Numbered from the stretch's first letter, positions 1-6,460 are shown. The stretch: DNA of 12,542 nt from Parabacteroides hominis (GCF_014287585.1 NZ_JACOOJ010000065.1:1-12542); one strand, 5' to 3'. The notes: generated by a model not told the origin, from the sequence alone. Made by a program: numbers and translations.

Positions 1-118
1 CAGTTCTCTTTTATTTTTTACTTATTTCTGTAGGATTACTTCCCGAAGAGAGACAATTGAGAAGACCAAAGATGTTTTAAAAATAAAAATGGATAATAAA
101 CGGGCGGCATAACAAAAA

Positions 119-147
119 AAGAAGGCATCCTTTTCAGACACCTTCTT
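119..147 (-). terminator. Rho-independent terminator, minus strand
   Basis: AAGAAGG (119-125) pairs perfectly with CCTTCTT (141-147). The A-run at 113-120 becomes a U-tract when read on the minus strand. It lies about 320 bases beyond the ABC transporter stop codon, so it probably ends that transcript, or a separate RNA made from 148-464. The intrinsic-terminator form is seen directly; which transcript it serves is inference. Confidence 0.7.
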
Positions 148-177
148 AAAAAGATTTAGAGGCTTTGCCGGAGCAAT

Positions 178-463
178 CACCTATCCGTCTGCTTCAGCAG
201 ACGGCAAAAGAAACCTGCGGCATGAGGCTTGCCTCACTTGAATCTCATAGGAGCAGGCGGTATCGGCCATCCTCGAAGAGCCGTCAGGCTCTACTTCCGG
301 CCTAAGCTGGTGAGCGTTAAGCGCAGAGACCGCAGTGAGCGCCCGGAGCGTCTGCTGTCTGAGCGAAGCGAGTTTCAGACGCGACAGCGAACGAAGGGAA
401 CGGAGTAGCGAAGCAGGTTCGGCCTTGAACTTTTGGTTACTTTTCTTTCAAGAGAAAAGTAAC
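178..463 (-). repeat. Hairpin-rich intergenic element, possible dispersed Bacteroidetes repeat or 3' UTR RNA
   Basis: This gene-free stretch is packed with stem-loops. They include an 11-bp perfect hairpin at 436-463 starting two bases after the transporter stop codon; GTCTGA/TCAGAC at 357-380; AGAGCC/GGCTCT at 277-292, enclosed by GGCC/GGCC at 265-302; TGAGG/CCTCA at 223-236; and an 8-bp perfect hairpin at 185-204 with loop TTCA. The motif AGCGAAGC recurs at 362-415. Read on the minus strand it would be a folded 3' UTR or small RNA ending at the terminator at 119-147. From memory, the first hairpin plus the CCAAAAGTTCAAGGC that follows it recurs in Bacteroides-type genomes. That is not tested here. 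No credible protein gene is seen. Confidence 0.55.
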
Positions 464-464
464 A

Positions 465-2312
465 TCAGAAACTTTGCATATCGCAAAGCTTCTTATAATA
501 GCCATCCAGCCCAATCAGCTCCTCATGCCGTCCGCGCTCCACAATCTCCCCTTCATGCATCACGCAAATCTCGTCCGCATTACGGATCGTCGAGAGCCGG
601 TGTGCAATCACGATCGTCGTACGGTTACGCATCAGGTTTTCCAAAGCCTCCTGCACCAAGCGTTCCGACTCGGTGTCGAGCGCGGAAGTTGCCTCGTCGA
701 GAATCAAGATCGGCGGGTTCTTCAAAATGGCACGGGCGATGCTGATACGCTGCCGCTGTCCGCCGGACAGTTTGCCGCCCCGGTCGCCGATATTCGTGTC
801 ATATCCTTCTTCGCTCGCCATAATAAACTCATGCGCATTGGCGATACGCGCCGCCTCCTGAACCTGTTCAAGCGTAGCGCCTTCCACCCCGAAAGCAATA
901 TTATTAAAGAACGTATCGTTAAAAAGAATCGCCTCCTGGTTGACATTCCCCATCAGGCTGCGCAGATCGTACAATGTCGCCTCGCGCACATCCGTGCCGT
1001 CGATCGTGATGCCCCCTTTGTCCACATCATAGAAACGGGGCAGCAAATCCACCAGCGTGCTCTTTCCCGACCCCGACTGGCCGACCAGCGCGACCGTACG
1101 TCCTTTCGGTATCGTCAGGTCGATGCCTTTCAACACCCATTCATGCTGGTACTTGAACCAGACATCCTTATAACAGATGCTTTCCGTCAACGCGATCGGT
1201 TTCGGGCTCGCCGGATCATTGATATCGCTTTCCGCCTTCAGAATCTTGTCCACACGATCCATAGAGGCAAGCCCTTTCTGGATGGCATAAGAAGCCTTGC
1301 TCAAGTCCTTCGCCGGATTGATTATACTATAGAAAATCACCAGATAGTAGATGAAAGTGGAGGCGTCGATCGGACTGTTACTGCTCAGGATCAGCGTTCC
1401 GCCATACCAAAGCACGATCGCAATCGTAGCCGTCCCCAAGAACTCGCTCATCGGATGCGCCATTTGCTGGCGGCGATAGATGCGGTTCGTCAGCAGGCGG
1501 AACTTCTCGTTGCTCTTCTCAAAACGCTCCTGTATCTTCTCTTCGGCATTGAAAGCCTTGATAATGCGCAGGCCGCCCAATGTCTCCTCGATCTGGCTCA
1601 TCAGATAGCCCCATTGCTGCTGTCCCTCGAACGACTTCCGTTTCAACTTCTTTCCGACCAGCCCCATCACGTAGCCGGCAACGGGCAACAGGATGAAAAC
1701 AAAAAGCGTCAACTGCCAGCTAATGGCAATCATCCCGATCAGGTAGATCAGGATCAGGATCGGATTCTTAAAAAGCATATCGAGCGAACTCATGATAGAA
1801 GTCTCGATCTCGTTCACATCCCCCGACACACGGGCGATGATATCTCCCTTCCGCTCCTCCGAGAAAAAGCCCAAAGGAAGTTCCGTTATTTTCCGGTTGA
1901 TCTGGTTACGGATATCGCGGACAACACCCGTACGGATCGGAATCATCGTATAAAAAGCCAGATACATCGTCCCGACTTTCAGGAAAGTAGAGACAATCAG
2001 GAAAACACCCAATATGATCAGCGTAAAGGAACCGCCTTTCGTCTCGATCATATCGGAGACGAACCAAAAGAAGTTATTTTTCAACAGTTCAGGAGTCGCT
2101 TTCCAGGCTTCGAGCGAGAAAGGGGCGAACGTCCAGTCCGTATAGGCATAGGTTTCATCACTTATTTTAAACAGAATATTCAGAATCGGAATGATTAAAG
2201 CAAAAGAGAACAGATTCAGAATGGCGGACAGGACGTTAAAGATCACATTCCACACCATAAATTTCTTATAGGGAGGCACGAAGCGCCTCAGTATACGCAG
2301 AAAATCCTTCAT
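465..2312 (-). CDS. ABC exporter, fused transmembrane and ATPase half-transporter (MsbA/MDR-like)
   Basis: A 615-residue half-transporter that should dimerise in the inner membrane and export a lipid or other hydrophobic substrate using ATP. Hydrophobic segments at about 20-50, 96-120, 182-218, 292-310 and 318-335 form the membrane domain. The ATPase domain fills the C-terminal part: Walker A GQSGSGKST (411-419), Q-loop Q459, signature LSGGQ (515-519), Walker B ILILDE (535-540, catalytic E540), D-loop SALD (543-546) and H-loop H571. All key residues are present and the length is normal for the family. The ATG at 2312 starts a typical N-terminus just before the first membrane segment. Bacteroidetes carry several such exporters, so lipid A-core flipping (MsbA) is only one candidate. 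It is transcribed alone, divergent from the radical SAM module. Confidence 0.93.
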   Translation of the reverse strand: MKDFLRILRRFVPPYKKFMVWNVIFNVLSAILNLFSFALIIPILNILFKISDETYAYTDWTFAPFSLEAWKATPELLKNNFFWFVSDMIETKGGSFTLIILGVFLIVSTFLKVGTMYLAFYTMIPIRTGVVRDIRNQINRKITELPLGFFSEERKGDIIARVSGDVNEIETSIMSSLDMLFKNPILILIYLIGMIAISWQLTLFVFILLPVAGYVMGLVGKKLKRKSFEGQQQWGYLMSQIEETLGGLRIIKAFNAEEKIQERFEKSNEKFRLLTNRIYRRQQMAHPMSEFLGTATIAIVLWYGGTLILSSNSPIDASTFIYYLVIFYSIINPAKDLSKASYAIQKGLASMDRVDKILKAESDINDPASPKPIALTESICYKDVWFKYQHEWVLKGIDLTIPKGRTVALVGQSGSGKSTLVDLLPRFYDVDKGGITIDGTDVREATLYDLRSLMGNVNQEAILFNDTFFNNIAFGVEGATLEQVQEAARIANAHEFIMASEEGYDTNIGDRGGKLSGGQRQRISIARAILKNPPILILDEATSALDTESERLVQEALENLMRNRTTIVIAHRLSTIRNADEICVMHEGEIVERGRHEELIGLDGYYKKLCDMQSF

Positions 2313-2339
2313 GTTTGATCGATAGATTGAATTCGGGGC

Positions 2340-2347
2340 GCAAGTTA
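2340..2347 (-). promoter_or_regulatory. Possible promoter box of the ABC exporter gene
   Basis: On the minus strand this reads TAACTTGC, a partial match to the Bacteroidetes -7 consensus TAnnTTTG, 28 bases before the exporter ATG. No clear -33 element lies upstream, so this is a weak call. Confidence 0.3.
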
Positions 2348-2451
2348 CTCAATATCCGGCTGATTCCGGGTATCGCGCGGTATTTTATTTCATCCATCCT
2401 TATTCTTTAGCCCGTCTGCCCTATTCTTTTAGAACCTCCGCTTGCTTTCAC

Positions 2452-2545
2452 AAGTCGTCCGCTTGGCGGCGAACGGTCGTCCTCCGGCCAGCGAACGATC
2501 GTTCTCCAGCCAGCGGACGATCGTTCGCCGGCCAGCGGACAACTT
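2452..2545. repeat. Palindromic tandem array of about 22-bp units
   Basis: Three contiguous 22-base units lie at 2464-2485, 2486-2507 and 2508-2529. A partial fourth is at 2530-2543. The consensus is approximately GGCCAGCGRACGATCGTTCK followed by CC. Each full unit has a central dyad; GAACGATCGTTC at 2493-2504 is perfect. The whole array is also roughly its own reverse complement: AAGTCGTCCGCTTGGC at the left edge mirrors GCCAGCGGACAACTT at the right edge. It is GC-rich within an AT-rich intergenic region, between divergent genes. It could form a long hairpin or cruciform, or bind a protein repeatedly. No protein gene is supported here. Confidence 0.75.
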
Positions 2546-2611
2546 ATGGACTGCATCCGAAAAACGAATATATTCCATAGAAAAAGATAATATATCCGAT
2601 AGAAAACGATA

Positions 2612-2646
2612 ATAGATGCAACTATAAAAGTTATATTTGCATCTAT
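2612..2646. promoter_or_regulatory. 35-bp near-perfect palindrome over the promoter, candidate operator
   Basis: ATAGATGCAA (2612-2621) is repeated inverted as TTGCATCTAT (2637-2646). Inside it, TATAA (2623-2627) mirrors TTATA (2631-2635) around a 3-base centre. Fifteen of 16 positions per arm match; the only mismatch is 2622 against 2636. The right arm overlaps the -7 box at 2632-2639, so a dimeric regulator bound here would compete with RNA polymerase. Transcription should begin near the right end, so this is more likely a DNA site than an RNA hairpin. The symmetry is seen; the operator role is inferred. Confidence 0.55.
2632..2639 (+). promoter_or_regulatory. Bacteroidetes-type -7 promoter box for the lipoprotein/radical SAM module
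   Basis: TATATTTG matches the TAnnTTTG consensus of the Bacteroidetes primary sigma factor exactly. It lies 33 bases before the lipoprotein ATG at 2673, giving a short leader of roughly 25 bases. A good -33 TTG element is not evident, which would suit a regulated promoter. Confidence 0.6.
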
Positions 2647-2672
2647 ATAGTATAAACAAATGCTATAAGAGT

Positions 2673-3143
2673 ATGAAAAAGATCTCTACCTCCATCCAGA
2701 AAAGTGTCAATTGGCTATTAACCGGCATACTTACGCTGTTGGGTTTCTCCTCATGCGAGCCAGGAGCCGCCATGTACGGGACTCCATATGCCAATTTTAC
2801 AATAAAAGGAAAAGTCGTAAATGAAGAAAGCATACCGGTTCCGGATATTGAAATAAAATGTCTGGTAGAATATCATGGCGATAACAGAAGTTGGTTTGAT
2901 ACGATACCGGCTGTTTCGACAAGTGCTGCAGGAACTTTTCATTGCCAGTTTGAAGAATTTCCAACCAACAAATTACGAATCATAGCAACGGATATCGACG
3001 GTCCCCGGAACGGTTCATACGAAAAGGACTCTGCAGACCTTACTCTTACCGGCAATGATTATAAGGGGAACAAAGGGAACTGGTTTAAAGGCTCTGTCGA
3101 AAAAGAAATAAAATTCAACCTTAAAAGAAAAGAAAAAGAATGA
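2673..3143 (+). CDS. Putative lipoprotein of the radical SAM/lipoprotein system
   Basis: This encodes a 156-residue protein. It has a lipoprotein signal peptide: basic start MKK, hydrophobic core at about 14-24 and a lipobox-like GFSSC with the acylated cysteine at 28. The mature part begins with an acidic residue and continues to MYGTPYANF (34-42). A beta-rich domain resembling carboxypeptidase-regulatory folds follows (about 43-106). Next come DIDGPRNGSY (107-116), which keeps a D-x-D-G-x-x-N-G pattern, and a lysine-rich tail. From memory it matches the 'radical SAM-associated putative lipoprotein' family (TIGR04134), found in Bacteroidetes next to a dedicated radical SAM enzyme. The next gene is exactly such an enzyme and overlaps by 4 bases. 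The likely role is a surface or periplasmic protein modified by, or working with, that enzyme; no function is proven. ATG 2673 is preferred over an in-frame upstream ATG at 2637, because it gives the signal peptide at the N-terminus and lies downstream of the promoter. Confidence 0.85.
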   Translation: MKKISTSIQKSVNWLLTGILTLLGFSSCEPGAAMYGTPYANFTIKGKVVNEESIPVPDIEIKCLVEYHGDNRSWFDTIPAVSTSAAGTFHCQFEEFPTNKLRIIATDIDGPRNGSYEKDSADLTLTGNDYKGNKGNWFKGSVEKEIKFNLKRKEKE

Positions 3144-4213
3144 ATAAACGTCCAGGATTACGCAAACGCCTTGCATTAGAACTATTCAGAAGCATCCGGA
3201 AGAACCGGGCCAAAATTCATGAACTGCGTACGCTCTTTTGGGAGTGTACGCTTCGTTGTAACGCCTCCTGCCTCCATTGCGGAAGCGACTGCCATGTTTC
3301 GTCCGCCCATCCGGATATGCCGGTCGAAGATTTCCTGAAAGTGATAGACGAGATTACGCCCCATGTGGACCCGCATAAGGTGATGATCGTCTTTACCGGA
3401 GGCGAAGCGTTGGTGCGTAAAGATATCGAAGTATGCGGACGGGAACTGAACAAACGCGAATATCCCTGGGGAATCGTCTCCAACGGATTGCTGCTCAACC
3501 GCGCACGGCTGGACTCGCTGTTGGCAGCCGGCATGCACTCCATCACCATCAGCCTCGACGGGTTCGAAGAGGCGCACAACTGGCTCAGGGGCAACCGGCG
3601 GAGCTTCGAAGGGGCAGTCAATGCAATTGCTATGCTGGCGGAAGAGAAGGAGATCGCCTGGGATGTCGTGACCTGCGTCAACCAGAAAAACTTCAAGGAC
3701 CTGATGTTGTTCAAGGAGTTCCTGGTCGAGATGGGAGTCAGGAACTGGCGTATCTTCACCATTTTCCCGGTTGGCCGGGCGGCAGAGACACCGGAGTTGC
3801 AGATCGACGACCAGCAATTCACCTGGGTCCTCAAATTCATCCGCCATTGCCGCGCCGAGGGTAAAATACATACGAGCTTTGCCTGCGAAGGTTTCCTCGG
3901 CAATTACGAGGGAGAAGTCCGCGACCAGATTTTCCACTGCGATGCGGGTGTCAGCACGGCATCGGTACTGATCGACGGATCGATATCCGGCTGTCCGAGC
4001 ATCCGTGCCAACTTCCACCAGGGAAATATCTACAAAGACAGCTTCGTCGATGTATGGAACAACGGCTTCAAAGAATACCGCAACCGGGAATGGGCACGGA
4101 AAGGCCAGTGTGCAGACTGCGACATGTTCCGCTATTGCGAAGGGAGCGGCATGCATCTCCACGACGATAACGGCAACCTGGTCACCTGCCATTACAAGAG
4201 AATTAACAATTGA
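3140..4213 (+). CDS. Radical SAM/SPASM enzyme, radical SAM/lipoprotein system
   Basis: A 357-residue radical SAM enzyme. The first cluster-binding motif is CNASCLHC (C40, C44, C47), with the SAM-binding TGGEA at 86-90 and a normal radical SAM barrel to about 240. The C-terminal SPASM region has C267, a glycine at 280, C285, then C324-x2-C327-x5-C333 and a last C350. The position where most SPASM proteins have the next cysteine (337) is glycine. C249 is an extra cysteine that could substitute. Such enzymes put radical-based changes on peptides or proteins in the cytoplasm. The ATG overlaps the lipoprotein stop codon (ATGA), implying translational coupling and a matched pair. I recall the family as TIGR04133. 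The likely substrate is the upstream lipoprotein before export; the chemistry cannot be read from the sequence. The gene looks visibly more GC-rich than its partner. Confidence 0.92.
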   Translation: MNKRPGLRKRLALELFRSIRKNRAKIHELRTLFWECTLRCNASCLHCGSDCHVSSAHPDMPVEDFLKVIDEITPHVDPHKVMIVFTGGEALVRKDIEVCGRELNKREYPWGIVSNGLLLNRARLDSLLAAGMHSITISLDGFEEAHNWLRGNRRSFEGAVNAIAMLAEEKEIAWDVVTCVNQKNFKDLMLFKEFLVEMGVRNWRIFTIFPVGRAAETPELQIDDQQFTWVLKFIRHCRAEGKIHTSFACEGFLGNYEGEVRDQIFHCDAGVSTASVLIDGSISGCPSIRANFHQGNIYKDSFVDVWNNGFKEYRNREWARKGQCADCDMFRYCEGSGMHLHDDNGNLVTCHYKRINN

Positions 4214-4271
4214 CAATGGGAAATTGACAATTACTTTTTCCGCTTAATTGCCAATCGTCCATTGTCAATTG
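4207..4271. repeat. 13-bp inverted repeat spanning the radical SAM stop codon
   Basis: CAATTGACAATGG (4207-4219) pairs perfectly with CCATTGTCAATTG (4259-4271). Extra copies of the AATTGACAATT/CCATTGT motif lie in the loop and just after the right arm. The left arm includes the stop codon at 4211-4213. Only a mild T-rich stretch follows (4279-4290), so it may be a weak terminator, an mRNA-stability hairpin, or one of the simple CAATTGACAATT-type repeats I recall as common in Bacteroidetes intergenic DNA. Confidence 0.6.
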
Positions 4272-4283
4272 TCCATTGTTTCT

Positions 4284-4291
4284 TATCTTTA
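4284..4291 (+). promoter_or_regulatory. Possible promoter box for the GH123-like gene
   Basis: TATCTTTA matches TAnnTTTG at all but the last base. A TTG at 4262-4264 is suitably spaced as a -33 element. The box is 31 bases before the ATG at 4323. The gene could also be read through from the radical SAM gene. Confidence 0.35.
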
Positions 4292-4322
4292 CCCACGTAA
4301 ACTAAAAAACATCAATCATTTC

Positions 4323-6086
4323 ATGAAAAATGCTCTTATCCTATCGGCCTTGCTGACACTGGGGCCGGTCTGTTTTGCTCAACAGACAGAGAAGTATCCT
4401 TTGGGCAATTATGAGGAACTGACAGACACCAAGCCGCACGATGGCATGGAAGTCTGGAACAAAATGACAACGCCGACTCAACTAAGCTGGGGAACAACGG
4501 ATATCCGCTACAAGAAACTGAATGTCCCCGACGTAAAAAAGACAACCCGCTGGCAAGGAAAAGCCTGGAAAGGCGAACGTATCAACGCACAAGCCGTATT
4601 ATGGACAAAAGAAGCGCTGGACGATGCGACGATCACCGTCAGCGAACTGAAAAGCGGTTCTGCCGTAATCCCGGCTTCTGCCGTCACGACAAATTTCGTC
4701 CGCTATGTCATGACCGACGAACTGAACAAGGACCGCAAAGGCGGTTGCGGACATCGCGAAAACAAGGCGGAATGGGATTCATCCGTCGTTGCCGATGTAT
4801 TGGATATCGTAAAGATACAGGACATCAAAGCCTGCACGACACAACCGATCTGGTTGAACGTATGGGTTCCGTCAGATGCCCGTGCCGGGAAATACAAAGG
4901 GACGCTGACCGTTTCGGGAAAGAATTTCCAGGATATGAAACTTCAGGTGGAGATAGACGTGCTTAACCGTACGCTGCCGGCCCCGCAAGACTGGGCTTTC
5001 CACCTGGACTTGTGGCAAAACCCCTATTCCGTAGCCCGCTACTACCAGGTTCCGCTCTGGAGCAAGGAACATTTCGACGCCATGCTTCCGATCATGAAGA
5101 TGTTGGCGAATGCCGGGCAACGGGCCATCACGACCAGCATCATGCACAAACCCTGGGCCGGACAGACGGAAGATCATTTCGACAGCATGGTTACCCGCAT
5201 CAAGAAGATAGACGGGACATGGGTCTACAGCTACGACGTGTTCGACAAATGGGTGGAATTCATGATGAACGAAGTAGGGATCAAAGACCTGATCAGTTGC
5301 TACACCATGATCCCCTGGGCCTTGACTTTCGACTATTACGATGAAGCGACCAGCCGGGTGCAGTTTATCAACGTCAAACCGGGCGATGCCGAATATACCG
5401 AATACTGGGGTTCGTTCCTGAAAGATTTCTCCCGCCACCTGCGTGAAAAGGGCTGGTTTGAAAAGACCGCCATCTCGATGGACGAACGTCCGATGGAAGC
5501 CATGCGCGAAGCGATCAAGGTTATCAAGCAGGCCGATCCTGAATTCAAAATCACGCTGGCCGGTAACTATCACCCGGAAATCCAGTCCGACTTGTATTAC
5601 CTGAGCATCCCTTACGGCCATAAATTCCCGGAAGATGTGAAAGCCGAACGCGAACGCAAAGGGCAGATCAGCACGGTCTACACGTGTTGCGCGGAAGCCT
5701 TCCCGAACACCTTCACCTTCTCTGACCCGGCCGAAGCGACTTGGACAGCCCTGCATGCCATCGCCGGAGGTTACGACGGTTACCTGCGCTGGGCCGTGAA
5801 CAGCTGGACAGCCGATCCGCTACGCGACTCCCGCTTCCGCACCTGGGCGGCCGGCGACACCTACAGCATCTATCCGGGCCCCCGCAGCTCGATCCGCTTC
5901 GAACGCTTAGTCGAAGGTATCCAGGATTGCGAAAAAATCCGCATCCTCCGCTCGGAACTCAAAGGCAGCAAGCTGGAAAAACTGAACAAGGCAGTCGCCA
6001 TGTTCACCCCGGAAGGCTTGTCCGAAACACAAAAATCGGCAACAGAGATGGTCAATGAACTGAATAAGTTACTGAACGAGTTGTAA
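4323..6086 (+). CDS. Secreted GH123/DUF4091 family glycoside hydrolase-like protein
   Basis: A 587-residue protein with a signal peptide: MKNALILSALLTLGPVCFA, cleavage expected after A19 before QQ. It is probably periplasmic, since no lipobox cysteine follows the signal. A beta-rich N-terminal domain (about 40-215) precedes a TIM-barrel-like catalytic region that starts with FHLDLWQNPYSVARYY (226-241). The adjacent acidic pair D387-E388 in ISMDER fits the Asp-Glu pair of GH123 enzymes, which use substrate-assisted catalysis on N-acetylhexosamines. The aromatic C-terminal part (DGYLRWAVNSW, then a stretch matching YPGPRSSIRFERLVEG) is typical of DUF4091 proteins. GH123 members known from gut Bacteroides are beta-N-acetylgalactosaminidases; the substrate here is unproven. 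The ATG at 4323 is chosen because it begins the signal peptide; in-frame codons upstream run back over the inverted repeat. It follows the radical SAM gene by 109 bases. Confidence 0.85.
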   Translation: MKNALILSALLTLGPVCFAQQTEKYPLGNYEELTDTKPHDGMEVWNKMTTPTQLSWGTTDIRYKKLNVPDVKKTTRWQGKAWKGERINAQAVLWTKEALDDATITVSELKSGSAVIPASAVTTNFVRYVMTDELNKDRKGGCGHRENKAEWDSSVVADVLDIVKIQDIKACTTQPIWLNVWVPSDARAGKYKGTLTVSGKNFQDMKLQVEIDVLNRTLPAPQDWAFHLDLWQNPYSVARYYQVPLWSKEHFDAMLPIMKMLANAGQRAITTSIMHKPWAGQTEDHFDSMVTRIKKIDGTWVYSYDVFDKWVEFMMNEVGIKDLISCYTMIPWALTFDYYDEATSRVQFINVKPGDAEYTEYWGSFLKDFSRHLREKGWFEKTAISMDERPMEAMREAIKVIKQADPEFKITLAGNYHPEIQSDLYYLSIPYGHKFPEDVKAERERKGQISTVYTCCAEAFPNTFTFSDPAEATWTALHAIAGGYDGYLRWAVNSWTADPLRDSRFRTWAAGDTYSIYPGPRSSIRFERLVEGIQDCEKIRILRSELKGSKLEKLNKAVAMFTPEGLSETQKSATEMVNELNKLLNEL

Positions 6087-6106
6087 TCATCAGTGATCCA
6101 AAGATA

Positions 6107-6158
6107 AAAAAGAATCCCCTTGAAGAGTGTATTCAACTTCTTCAAGGGGATTCTTTTT
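6107..6158 (+). terminator. Strong bidirectional hairpin terminator after the GH123-like gene
   Basis: A perfect 20-bp stem (6107-6126 with 6139-6158) encloses a 12-base loop, with A-runs on the left and T-runs on the right. It starts 20 bases after the stop codon at 6084-6086, so it ends plus-strand transcription. Its symmetry would also stop minus-strand readthrough. Confidence 0.9.
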
Positions 6159-6191
6159 GGATGCCATTCCCAATCATCATCTTATAATAAT

Positions 6192-6199
6192 TATCTTTG
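6192..6199 (+). promoter_or_regulatory. Promoter-like box with no protein gene downstream
   Basis: TATCTTTG is an exact match to the Bacteroidetes -7 consensus TAnnTTTG on the plus strand, placed just after a strong terminator. No clear -33 element is seen. Nothing resembling a protein gene lies downstream on this strand before der. If real, it would transcribe the inverted-repeat element at 6259-6460 and the tRNA-like sequence. Confidence 0.4.
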
Positions 6200-6258
6200 C
6201 ATAAAGCGCATAACGTTATAACACAATATTGAATACGCAACAAAGACGCTTAAGGAAA

Positions 6259-6460
6259 TGTTTTTTCGTTTTGGAGTTCACCTTCACAGCCCTTGTAAAC
6301 CACTCATACTCTTTCCCTTACTGTGAACCCTGTGAAGGCAGGTCCAAACAGTTATGGTAAGCGTCTCCAGACATTCACAGGGTTCACAGGGTTCACAGCA
6401 ACGACCTGTGCCATAAACAGATACAAACGATGTGAAGGTGAATTCAAAAACAAAAAAACA
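6259..6460. repeat. 202-bp element with 30-bp terminal inverted repeats and nested inner repeats
   Basis: The end sequences 6259-6288 and 6431-6460 are inverted copies matching at 27 of 30 positions, ending in TTCACCTTCACA and TGTGAAGGTGAA. Inside, the 16-base sequence at 6321-6336 (CTGTGAACCCTGTGAA) is perfectly complementary to 6374-6389 and again to 6383-6398. This is because TTCACAGGG is repeated with a 9-base period (6374-6398). No transposase, no convincing target-site duplication and no credible protein gene are visible. The minus-strand reading frame across it only translates the repeats. It could be a miniature non-autonomous mobile element or a folded RNA. Confidence 0.7.

Noticed and set aside
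335..745. Possible 136-residue plus-strand protein
   Set aside because: It spans the hairpin-rich element and runs antisense into the exporter gene. Its composition is Arg/Ser-rich and it has no domain.
474..2198. Long plus-strand reading frame of 574 codons
   Set aside because: It lies wholly antisense to the ABC exporter gene, whose motifs are complete. The translation is rich in Arg, His, Asp and Gln with no recognisable domain, as expected of an antisense shadow.
2464..2543. Possible CRISPR array
   Set aside because: The 22-base units are directly contiguous with no unique spacers, they vary between copies, and no cas gene is nearby.
2429..2659. Possible 76-residue minus-strand protein over the palindromic array
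   Set aside because: It would be transcribed from within the promoter of the lipoprotein gene. Its central part simply encodes the repeat array.
3182..4216. Minus-strand reading frame of 344 codons
   Set aside because: It is antisense to the radical SAM gene, where all catalytic motifs are on the plus strand. The protein has no family signature.
4872..5756. Minus-strand reading frame of 294 codons
   Set aside because: It is a shadow of the GH123-like gene, with no motif and no promoter or plausible start context.
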